This document shows positions 1 to 6,592 of a stretch of DNA of 42,400 bases, piece after piece. The notes beneath the pieces were generated by a model, which saw nothing but the letters and a program-made list of their open reading frames with translations, made no database searches and was not told where the DNA came from. The DNA is taken from NCBI GenBank assembly GCA_964511635.1, contig CAZEGC010000002.1, forward strand, positions 1 through 42,400. Direction: 5' to 3'. Both the position numbers and the translations under genes were made by a program. Position 1 is the first letter of the stretch; every line of letters starts with the position of its first letter. The stretch comes from CAZEGC01 sp964511635 (GTDB lineage Bacteria > Patescibacteriota > Saccharimonadia > Saccharimonadales > Saccharimonadaceae).

Positions 1-79
1 CATTTGCTTGGAATGATAAAGTAAAGCGTACTCAGGGTAGAGCGCCGCAGTCAATCTAGCGATGGTTTTAACAAGACTG

Positions 80-108
80 TTGACAAATAGCTTATGGTTT
101 GATAATAT
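80..108 (+). promoter_or_regulatory. Strong sigma70-type promoter
   Basis: TTGACA at 80-85 and TATAAT-like TAATAT at 103-108 are separated by 17 bases. Transcription should begin near 115. No open reading frame follows directly; the transcript would run into the terminator at 227-261, so it probably drives a small RNA. Confidence 0.75.
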
Positions 109-114
109 ACGTAT

Positions 115-261
115 TAAGTAAGTGACAATCAAACAAAAAGATAAAAACTTACTGTTCACAAGTTTTTTCGTGCAACCTCACGGGGAAGCGGCGAAAAAGC
201 GATCCTGACCTGCAGGAAGGGCGAAAATACCGGTGTTGATCAGCCGGTGTTTTTGTTTTTT
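115..261 (+). ncRNA. Candidate small structured RNA, unassigned
   Basis: A near-consensus promoter ends at 108 and an intrinsic terminator lies at 227-261, with no credible coding frame between them. This defines a transcript of roughly 145 bases. It contains small helices: CGTG/CACG (169-172 with 179-182) and TCCTG/CAGGA (203-207 with 213-217). I could not match it to SRP RNA (the conserved GGAAGGAAGCAG-type loop is missing), RNase P RNA, tmRNA or a common riboswitch. The independent terminator and the separate promoter of the next gene argue for a free RNA rather than a leader. Confidence 0.5.
227..261 (+). terminator. Intrinsic terminator
   Basis: ATACCGG (227-233) pairs with CCGGTGT (244-250), with one T-G wobble and a 10-base loop. 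A T-rich run (250-261, one G interrupting) follows. It closes the candidate small RNA. Confidence 0.75.
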
Positions 262-269
262 AGAGATAA

Positions 270-287
270 GCAGCCTACGTAGGCTGC
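270..287. repeat. 18-bp perfect palindrome
   Basis: GCAGCCTAC is followed immediately by its reverse complement GTAGGCTGC. It lies 11 bases upstream of the -35 element of the pilin-like gene. There is no T-run on either side, so an operator-like binding site is as plausible as a terminator. Confidence 0.6.
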
Positions 288-297
288 GATTTAGTGC

Positions 298-326
298 TTG
301 CGCTTAAAAAAACCAGGTGCTAATAT
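298..326 (+). promoter_or_regulatory. Promoter of the pilin-FGE gene, leaderless type
   Basis: TTGCGC (298-303), a 17-base spacer and TAATAT (321-326). The -10 ends 9 bases before the ATG at 336, so transcription would start within a few bases of the start codon and there is no room for a ribosome binding site. Confidence 0.65.
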
Positions 327-335
327 CGGTATATC

Positions 336-1490
336 ATGAAAAAAGCTAATGGCTTTACGATAGTTGAACTCCTAATTGTTATTGTCGTCATAGGGATAAT
401 CGCTACTATTACCCTAGTTTCATATAACGGTGCACAAAATAGAGCCCGTACAACCAGTCTGCTGAGCAGCCTCAAACAAGCATCCGATCAGCTTGAACTT
501 ATCTACCTTAATACTGGCTCATTCCCCGCGAACGCCAGCAGTTTGAAAAAAGGTAGTAATATTGACTACGAATATACTGCAGTTGGTAAAAATTTCTTTT
601 GTTTAACGGCTGTAATGGATGGTTCTGAAGTTAGCGCCCATGTGTCTAGCAGCAGGGACGTGGCTGGGACACCCGTTGAGGGTCCTTGCCCCGGACATAG
701 TGGTAAATTAGGACGTGATCTCGGCTGCCCTAGCGGATTCATTCCCGTGCCCGGTAACTCACTGTTCCATCAGTCTCCGTTTTGTGTCATGAAGTATGAA
801 GCCAAGAATGTTGGCAATGTAGCTACGAGCCAGATGGCTGGAACACCGTGGATTAATCTTAATCGAGCAGAGGCTATAACTCGGAGCGAAGGCGCCTGTA
901 GTGGCTGTGAACTAATCACTGAATCTCAGTGGATGACAATAGCACACAATATAGCTCATCAAGATAGCAACTGGACGGGTGGTAGTGTGGGGAGCGGCCT
1001 TTTGATTCGTGGACATACGGATAATGCGCCTGCTGGGCCTTTAGCTGCAGGAGTCGATAGTAACGGTTATAGCGGAACAGGTAACAGTACAAGCGATAGC
1101 CCAGAGCAACGTCGCACGTTCAACCTGTCCAACGGAGAGGTTATCTGGGATTTTTCAGGTAACGTCTGGGATCGGACTTTAGGCCAGGCCGAAGGTGGTC
1201 AGCCTGGCGGAAGTAGTACTAGTTGGCGCGAATGGAATGCAGTCGAAGGTACTGGTTCGCTTAACCCTAGTCCATTTCCGAGCTTTGGCATGCCAGCTTC
1301 TATCAGTTGGAATAGTGACGATCAGGGCATAGGCATGGTCGCCGGAAGTTATAATGAAATGGCTCTTCGTGCTTTCCTGCGAGGGGGTAGCTGGAATTAC
1401 GGCAAGACTGCCGGAGTATTTACGCTGGATATGTATACCGCTCCTACTCACAGGACAAATGCAATTGGATTTAGAGTCACCCGAGAATAA
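336..1490 (+). CDS. Type IV pilin-like protein with C-terminal FGE/C-type-lectin-like domain
   Basis: Residues 1-6 end in Gly, followed by Phe7 and Glu11 at mature position 5 and then a hydrophobic helix. This is the classical prepilin-peptidase site and assembly helix, so the protein should be processed and inserted into a pilus or remain membrane-anchored. Residues of about 125-384 resemble the formylglycine-generating-enzyme/sulfatase-modifying fold: WDFSGNVWD at 271-279, RGGSW at 349-353 and IGFRV at 377-381 are the family landmarks. I see no case for enzymatic activity; in this setting the fold is usually a binding domain. The last 35 residues resemble variable regions of retroelement-diversified proteins (see findings). 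Six or more Cys suggest disulfides outside the cell. The start is supported by the prepilin motif and by the promoter ending at 326. Likely a surface adhesin; the partner is unknown. Confidence 0.8.
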   Translation: MKKANGFTIVELLIVIVVIGIIATITLVSYNGAQNRARTTSLLSSLKQASDQLELIYLNTGSFPANASSLKKGSNIDYEYTAVGKNFFCLTAVMDGSEVSAHVSSSRDVAGTPVEGPCPGHSGKLGRDLGCPSGFIPVPGNSLFHQSPFCVMKYEAKNVGNVATSQMAGTPWINLNRAEAITRSEGACSGCELITESQWMTIAHNIAHQDSNWTGGSVGSGLLIRGHTDNAPAGPLAAGVDSNGYSGTGNSTSDSPEQRRTFNLSNGEVIWDFSGNVWDRTLGQAEGGQPGGSSTSWREWNAVEGTGSLNPSPFPSFGMPASISWNSDDQGIGMVAGSYNEMALRAFLRGGSWNYGKTAGVFTLDMYTAPTHRTNAIGFRVTRE

Positions 1491-1538
1491 TAGTATTTAC
1501 ATAGCAAAGCAGTAGGTTAGTCTTCGCCTGGCAGGACG

Positions 1539-1547
1539 TGATAAAAT
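1539..1547 (+). promoter_or_regulatory. Extended -10 promoter of frr
   Basis: TG-A-TAAAAT, ending 6 bases before the ATG at 1554. No clear -35. It predicts a leaderless mRNA. Confidence 0.6.
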
Positions 1548-1553
1548 AGATCT

Positions 1554-2108
1554 ATGTTTGATACGAAAAATTACGAAGAAAAAATGAACCAAGCGTTAAT
1601 TCATTTTGAAGATGAATTAAAGAAAGTTCGCACTGGTAGGGCGCACCCAGGGATGCTAGACGGCATTGCAGTCGAAGTATACGGGACAAGGCTGCCTCTA
1701 AACCAAACCGCCAACATCACCGCTCCGGAGCCGCAGATGCTACTGGTCACACCATTCGATCCTGGTAATATCGAATCAATTGTAGCGGCTATTCGTGATG
1801 ATCGAGGTCTTGGGTTTAATCCAAGTGACGATGGTCGAGTTGTACGCGTGCCAGTGCCGCAGTTGACCGAAGAGCGACGAAAGCAGCTCGTAAAGCAGGC
1901 AGGCGAAAAAGTAGAATCCGCCAGAATAGCGCTTCGCACCGTTAGGCAGGACGCCTTAAAAGAGGCTAAGCGCAAGAAAGAGGCCAAAGAACTATCCGAA
2001 GATGACATAAAGCGTGTTGAAAAAGAAATTGATCGCTTGATGGGGCATTATCAGGAGCAGATTGAATCAATATTTAAAGCCAAAGAGCAGGATATTCTGA
2101 CCGTCTAA
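1554..2108 (+). CDS. frr: Ribosome recycling factor
   Basis: Frr splits post-termination 70S ribosomes together with EF-G. The protein is 184 residues, the usual length. Family landmarks run the whole length: VRTGRAHPGMLDGI near residues 26-39, the central PFDP segment, and the C-terminal helical section with RxxRxxALKEAK-type repeats. The gene is first in a block with uppS, rseP, a CPBP protease and proS. Its stop codon TAA overlaps the ATG of uppS by one base, so translational coupling is likely. No Shine-Dalgarno is present; an extended -10 sits directly upstream, so the message probably begins at or near the ATG. Confidence 0.97.
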   Translation: MFDTKNYEEKMNQALIHFEDELKKVRTGRAHPGMLDGIAVEVYGTRLPLNQTANITAPEPQMLLVTPFDPGNIESIVAAIRDDRGLGFNPSDDGRVVRVPVPQLTEERRKQLVKQAGEKVESARIALRTVRQDALKEAKRKKEAKELSEDDIKRVEKEIDRLMGHYQEQIESIFKAKEQDILTV

Positions 2109-2800
2109 TGGCAGACTTAACGATGCCGGACCATGTGGGCTACATAGTAGACGGCAACAGGCGGTGGGCAAAAAAACATGGATTACCGACCTATGAAGGT
2201 CACCTGGCGGGCTATAACGTCCTGCAGGAAGTGGTAAAGGAAACTTTTGAGTCAGGTGCTAAATATGTTTCAGTTTATCTTTTCTCAACTGAAAACTGGA
2301 AGCGTAGTGAAGACGAAGTGTCCAAGTTAATGGGGCTAGTGCTGAAGCTGCTGACTAGTGATTTGCATTTATTGCTTGATAACAATATCAAACTTAAGGT
2401 GCTAGGGTCGCGGGATAATGTCAGCGATAAAATCCTAAGAGCTATAGACGATGCCGAAGAAAAGACCGCTAGAAACACTGCCGGAACGCTGGCAGTTTGC
2501 TTTAATTACGGGGGTAAGCTCGAAATTGTCGATGCGATCAAGCAATTAGCTAGTAGTGGTCAGGACATGAGCCAAGTTACGACCGACATGGTCGAGCAAA
2601 ATTTGTATGCGCCAGAAATTCCACCTGTCGATTTAATGGTACGTACTAGCGGCGAACAAAGGGCAAGTAACTTTATGCTGTGGCGATTAGCTTATAGCGA
2701 ATTTATGTTCATAAGCAAGCTATGGCCTGATATGACAAAACAAGACGTAGCCGATATAATGAAAGAATATTCAAAAAGAAATAGGCGAATTGGAGGCTAG
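2108..2800 (+). CDS. uppS: Isoprenyl (undecaprenyl) diphosphate synthase
   Basis: This cis-prenyltransferase makes the C55 lipid carrier that peptidoglycan and glycan precursors use at the inner face of the membrane. It has 230 residues. The N-terminal VDGNRRWAKKHG contains the catalytic Asp, with VDGN replacing the more common MDGN. FSTENWKR follows near residue 60, and the C-terminal RTSGEQRASNFMLW holds the diphosphate-binding arginines. The start overlaps the frr stop. In many bacteria cdsA and dxr follow uppS; here rseP follows immediately (TAG then ATG with no gap). This fits an organism that does not make its own isoprenoid precursors or phospholipids, although the window alone cannot prove that. 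Confidence 0.95.
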   Translation: MADLTMPDHVGYIVDGNRRWAKKHGLPTYEGHLAGYNVLQEVVKETFESGAKYVSVYLFSTENWKRSEDEVSKLMGLVLKLLTSDLHLLLDNNIKLKVLGSRDNVSDKILRAIDDAEEKTARNTAGTLAVCFNYGGKLEIVDAIKQLASSGQDMSQVTTDMVEQNLYAPEIPPVDLMVRTSGEQRASNFMLWRLAYSEFMFISKLWPDMTKQDVADIMKEYSKRNRRIGG

Positions 2801-3946
2801 ATGGAGCTGTTAGTGGGCATAGTAACCGGGTTAATTATTCTTGTTTTTTTGGTGGTAATACACGAGCTGGGTCATGCCATAGCTGCCCGTCGTAGCGGTG
2901 TAGTTGTCGAAGAGTTCGGCATTGGATTTCCACCCAAAGCCTGGGCAAAAAGATTAAAAAACGGAGTTTTGTTTAGCCTGAACTGGTTGCCGCTGGGTGG
3001 TTTCGTAAAACTGCAGGGTGAGCATGATGCGGCTGATAAAAAAGGTGATTACGGTGCGGCCACTTTTTGGCAAAAGACAAAAATATTACTAGCCGGAGTC
3101 GTGATTAACTGGTTGATGGCAGCAGTTCTTTTAACGGGCCTAGCTGCTGTAGGGCTACCTAGGATTTTACCGAATCAATTTAGTGTAGCAGGTGACACAA
3201 GTGTAGTTAGTGGCCCTGTCACCATTACTATAGTTGGCGGGGATACACCAGCCGAGGAAGCGGGCTTAAGGGCAGGTGATGAAATTATATCTTTTGGCGG
3301 TAGAGATATTACAACCTCTGAAGAATTAGTCGAGCAAACTCGGGCTAGAAGCGGCGAAGAAGTTGATATTACCTACGCTCGTGATGGCAAAGAGCATGTA
3401 ACAAGTGCAGTGCTTAGGAGTAGTAATGAAGATGGCGAAGGTTACTTAGGTGTTGGGTCTGGCCAGCAAGAATTGCAGCGGTCCACCTGGTCCGCTCCTA
3501 TCGTGGGTATAGGCACGACGGCTCAACTTTCATGGCTGACGCTAGAGGGTATAAGTGATTTGTTTGCTAATTTAGGAAAAGGACTGGTATCGCAGCTGAG
3601 TTTTGACGAAGAGACTCGCGAGCGCGGGAGTCAGAGCTTGCAGACAGCAGGTGATAATGTGGCAGGTCCAATTGGGATTCTAGGTGTTATATTCCCACAG
3701 GCTCAACAGGCGGGGTTAACGCAGATTGTGCTGCTTACTGCCATAATATCTTTGACCTTAGCGGTCATTAACGCATTGCCCATACCGGCATTAGATGGCG
3801 GTCGCTGGTTCGTGACAGCACTATTTAGGCTGATGAAAAAACCACTCGGAAAGGACCTAGAAGAGAAAATTCACGCTACTGGCTTTATGCTTCTGATGGT
3901 GCTTGTAATTTTGGTGACGGTGGTAGATGTCAACCGATTCTTCTAA
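2801..3946 (+). CDS. rseP: Site-2 protease, RseP-like membrane zinc metalloprotease
   Basis: Family M50 intramembrane protease. HELGH at residues 21-25 in the first membrane segment supplies two zinc ligands and the catalytic Glu. A PDZ domain covers about residues 145-205 (AEEAGLRAGDEIISFGG). NALPIPALDGGRW near residue 328 provides the Asp ligand. It probably cleaves membrane-embedded anti-sigma factors or leftover signal peptides; the substrate is not visible here. GGAGG sits four bases before the ATG. It overlaps the downstream CPBP protease gene by 20 bases in another frame. Length of 381 residues is normal. Confidence 0.93.
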   Translation: MELLVGIVTGLIILVFLVVIHELGHAIAARRSGVVVEEFGIGFPPKAWAKRLKNGVLFSLNWLPLGGFVKLQGEHDAADKKGDYGAATFWQKTKILLAGVVINWLMAAVLLTGLAAVGLPRILPNQFSVAGDTSVVSGPVTITIVGGDTPAEEAGLRAGDEIISFGGRDITTSEELVEQTRARSGEEVDITYARDGKEHVTSAVLRSSNEDGEGYLGVGSGQQELQRSTWSAPIVGIGTTAQLSWLTLEGISDLFANLGKGLVSQLSFDEETRERGSQSLQTAGDNVAGPIGILGVIFPQAQQAGLTQIVLLTAIISLTLAVINALPIPALDGGRWFVTALFRLMKKPLGKDLEEKIHATGFMLLMVLVILVTVVDVNRFF

Positions 3947-4700
3947 GCATAAGGAGGAGCGCAGAGCTCACGATTACCACTGGTACAAAGTGATTTTGTT
4001 GCCACTGTGGGTGCTGGTTAGTTTTGCATTGGCTCAACTACTAGTAGTGGCTTTGCTGCAAGTGATAATGAGCCTAGGTGTCCCTATTGATAGTATGGAC
4101 GAAGCGGTTCAAAGTTCGCTAATGGCGGCAATGGTTTACACCCTGTCTTTGATGATTGCAATTAGCGGCCCACTTGTGCTCGGAAAGTCTGCCGCGAGCA
4201 AGAGGGAGCTCGGGGTTCATAAACCCCTTACTTGGGTTGACCTTGGCTTAGCACCCGCAGCATTTGTATCTTACTTCATACTTTCAGCGGCTATTTTGTT
4301 TGTATTTACACATTTTGTAACTTGGTTTGATATAGAGCAGGTTCAAGAGACTGGATTTGGCCTACTAACTAGTAGGTTTGACTACCTACTGGCGTTTGCA
4401 ACTCTGGTAGTTATTGCGCCAATTGCCGAAGAAATTTTGTTCCGTGGCTACCTATATGGCAAGCTGCGTAAGGCCGTACCAATCTGGCTGGCAATCTTAG
4501 TCACTAGCGCGCTCTTTGGACTGGTACATGGGCAGTGGAACGTCGCAATTGATACTTTTGCCCTGAGTCTTGTTATGTGTGGGCTGCGCGAGGTGACTGG
4601 TACGGTCTGGGCTGGCACGCTACTTCATATGCTAAAGAACGGAGTAGCTTTTTTCATGCTGTTTGTAATGCCGCAGCTAGGCGGTACAATAGGGTTGTAA
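3927..4700 (+). CDS. CPBP-family intramembrane metalloprotease (CAAX/ABI type)
   Basis: A polytopic membrane protein of 257 residues with about six hydrophobic segments. EEILFRG at residues 168-174, FGLVHGQWN around His201 and HMLKN at 234-238 are the three conserved CPBP motifs (Glu-Glu-x3-Arg, His, and His/Asn) that form the glutamyl-type active site. The family includes eukaryotic Rce1 and bacterial bacteriocin-immunity and regulatory proteases; the substrate here is unknown. It sits between rseP and proS in the same operon, overlapping the end of rseP by 20 bases, with one base between its stop and the proS start. Confidence 0.88.
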   Translation: MSTDSSKHKEERRAHDYHWYKVILLPLWVLVSFALAQLLVVALLQVIMSLGVPIDSMDEAVQSSLMAAMVYTLSLMIAISGPLVLGKSAASKRELGVHKPLTWVDLGLAPAAFVSYFILSAAILFVFTHFVTWFDIEQVQETGFGLLTSRFDYLLAFATLVVIAPIAEEILFRGYLYGKLRKAVPIWLAILVTSALFGLVHGQWNVAIDTFALSLVMCGLREVTGTVWAGTLLHMLKNGVAFFMLFVMPQLGGTIGL

Positions 4701-4701
4701 T

Positions 4702-5943
4702 ATGAGAGTTTCACAGATTTTTACTAAAACTAGCAAAACGGCACCAGCTGATGAAGTGGCAAAGAATGCGCAGCTTTTGATTCGTGCTGGCTATGTATAT
4801 AAGGTCATGGCAGGTGTCTATGCCTACACGCCTCTGGGTCTTAAGGTGATTGAAAAAATCAAACAAATTGTACGCGAAGAAATGAACGCAATAGGTGGTG
4901 AAGAGCTGATCATGAGCAGCCTTCAAAAAAGAGATACCTGGGAGGTGACAGGGCGCTGGGATGACGCGGTTGTGGACGTATGGTTTAAGTCCAAGTTAAA
5001 AGACGAAACCGAAGTTGGGCTGGCCTGGTCGCACGAAGAGCCAATCATGGAAATGATGAAGCAGTACGTCACTAGCTACAAGGATCTACCCGCGAGCGTG
5101 TACCAATTCCAGACAAAATTACGTAACGAGCTGCGCGCAAAAAGCGGTATCATGCGTGGACGTGAATTTATTATGAAGGATATGTATTCGCTGCATGCAT
5201 CTGCCGAAGATTTGGATGAATATTATCAAAAGGTTAGCGATGCCTACCTGAGGATTTTTGAGCGTTTAGGGATAGGTGGCGACACATACGTTACTTTTGC
5301 AAGTGGCGGTGCATTCACCAAGTTTAGTCACGAATTTCAAACGATTTGTGAGGCTGGTGAAGACGTTTTATATCTGCATCGAGAAAAAAACATAGCGGTT
5401 AACGAAGAGGTGCTGGACGAAGCCACCAGCGAGCTGGGGATTGATAAGGGCGAACTAGAACGCGTCACAAGTGCTGAGGTAGGAAATATATTTAACTTTG
5501 GTACTGATAAATCTGAGCAGATGGGGATTAAATTTACCGCCAGTGATGGTTCTAGGCAGCCAATTCATCTAGCGTCTTACGGCATTGGAATAACTAGGTT
5601 GATGGGCGTTATCGTTGAAAAGTTTTCGGATGAATTGGGTATCGTGTGGCCTGAAAGCATTGCGCCGGCCAAGGTTTATCTGGTGCGCATAGGCGGAGAG
5701 GCGGCTATCGCAAAAGCTGACGAATTATACCAGCAGTTGCAGGGCGCCGGAATTGAAGTAATGTATGATGACCGTGACGAACGACCGGGTGCAAAATTTG
5801 CAGATAGTGAATTGCTGGGAATTCCTTATCGCGTGACTGTCAGCGACCGCTTAATGGAAAACGGCTCTTACGAGCTAACAGTGCGAAAAACCGGGGAGAC
5901 TGATATATTGACACACGCTGATTTGCTTGCTAAACTAGCGTAA
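4702..5943 (+). CDS. proS: Prolyl-tRNA synthetase lacking the editing insertion
   Basis: Class II synthetase that charges tRNA-Pro. The N-terminal catalytic core is complete: motif 2 region RNELRAKSGIMRGREFIMKD around residues 142-161, and motif 3 LASYGIGITRLMGV around 290-303. The C-terminal anticodon-binding domain ends the protein. Bacterial ProRS normally has about 565 residues because a YbaK-like editing domain sits between motifs 2 and 3. Here only about 45 residues separate FSHEFQTICEAGEDVLYLH from VGNIFNFGT, giving 413 in total, so cis-editing of Ala-tRNA-Pro is absent. It is the last gene of the frr block. Confidence 0.95.
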   Translation: MRVSQIFTKTSKTAPADEVAKNAQLLIRAGYVYKVMAGVYAYTPLGLKVIEKIKQIVREEMNAIGGEELIMSSLQKRDTWEVTGRWDDAVVDVWFKSKLKDETEVGLAWSHEEPIMEMMKQYVTSYKDLPASVYQFQTKLRNELRAKSGIMRGREFIMKDMYSLHASAEDLDEYYQKVSDAYLRIFERLGIGGDTYVTFASGGAFTKFSHEFQTICEAGEDVLYLHREKNIAVNEEVLDEATSELGIDKGELERVTSAEVGNIFNFGTDKSEQMGIKFTASDGSRQPIHLASYGIGITRLMGVIVEKFSDELGIVWPESIAPAKVYLVRIGGEAAIAKADELYQQLQGAGIEVMYDDRDERPGAKFADSELLGIPYRVTVSDRLMENGSYELTVRKTGETDILTHADLLAKLA

Positions 5944-5980
5944 CTAAACAATCTATCATTTGGGGACTGGACAATTTATA

Positions 5981-6006
5981 GGGCGAGCAGCCCGGGCTAG
6001 ATTTTT
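5981..6006 (+). terminator. Possible weak terminator after proS
   Basis: GGGC (5981-5984) can pair with GCCC (5990-5993), and the palindrome AGCCCGGGCT (5989-5998) is followed by ATTTTT. The stem is short, so this is only a suggestion. Confidence 0.3.
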
Positions 6007-6035
6007 AGAGCTGTTATTAGAAGAGGAATAAAATT

Positions 6036-6494
6036 ATGAAAAAACAGTATCAGATTACAAAAGAAGGCAAAACAGAATTAGAGCAAGAGCTAAGCGAGCT
6101 CAAGGGTCGCCGTGGTGAAATTGCTCAAAAAATTGCCGAAGCTCGTGATTACGGTGATTTGAGCGAAAATGCCGAATATGATGCAGCGCGTGACGAGCAG
6201 GGTATTGTTGAAAGTCGCATTGCAGAAATTGAAGATATTCTAATGAATTCTGAAATTATTACAAACGGCAAAAATTCGAACAAAGTTGGTATTGGATCAA
6301 AGGTGGACTTAAAGTGCGGGGATAGGGCAGTTAGCTACACACTAGTCGGACCAGTTGAGGCAAATCCGCTTGAAGGTAAGATCAGCAACGAGTCTCCAAT
6401 TGGAAAAGCACTTATGGGTAAAAAGGTTGGCGAAGTAGCTACCATTGAAACCCCTAAAGGCAGTACGCAGTACGAAGTAGTTACGATTAGTTAG
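6036..6494 (+). CDS. greA: Transcription elongation factor GreA
   Basis: GreA enters the secondary channel of RNA polymerase and stimulates cleavage of backtracked RNA. The protein has 152 residues. The N-terminal coiled coil carries the tip motif ARDYGDLSENAEYDAARDEQ at about residues 41-60, where the acidic residues position Mg2+. The C-terminal FKBP-like domain ends in a typical SPIGKALMGKKVGE segment. The start is preceded by AGAGGAA 9-13 bases upstream. A TG-T-TATTAG extended -10 also lies at 6012-6020, 15 bases before the ATG, so the leader would be very short. Single-gene unit between proS and lysS. Confidence 0.96.
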   Translation: MKKQYQITKEGKTELEQELSELKGRRGEIAQKIAEARDYGDLSENAEYDAARDEQGIVESRIAEIEDILMNSEIITNGKNSNKVGIGSKVDLKCGDRAVSYTLVGPVEANPLEGKISNESPIGKALMGKKVGEVATIETPKGSTQYEVVTIS

Positions 6495-6574
6495 CTTGTT
6501 ATTTCCTGCTTGCAGCAATAACCTAGTCATAACCAGTCGCGATTAAGCAAAAAAATCGTGCTAATAATAGCCTA

Positions 6575-6583
6575 TGCTATACT
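6575..6583 (+). promoter_or_regulatory. Extended -10 promoter of lysS
   Basis: TG-C-TATACT, ending 9 bases before the ATG at 6593; leaderless type. Confidence 0.65.
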
Positions 6584-6592
6584 GTTACAGAT

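Noticed and set aside
115..261. SRP RNA or RNase P RNA
   Set aside because: CTGCAGGAAGG looks superficially like the SRP tip, but the symmetric loop and the GGAAGCAG strand are missing; no RNase P conserved regions are present.
1..335. Template repeat for the putative variable region
   Set aside because: No stretch here resembles 1380-1487, so the upstream RNA is not a retroelement template.
1601..2008. Antisense frame of 135 codons inside frr
   Set aside because: Shadow of frr; low-complexity Ser-rich translation.
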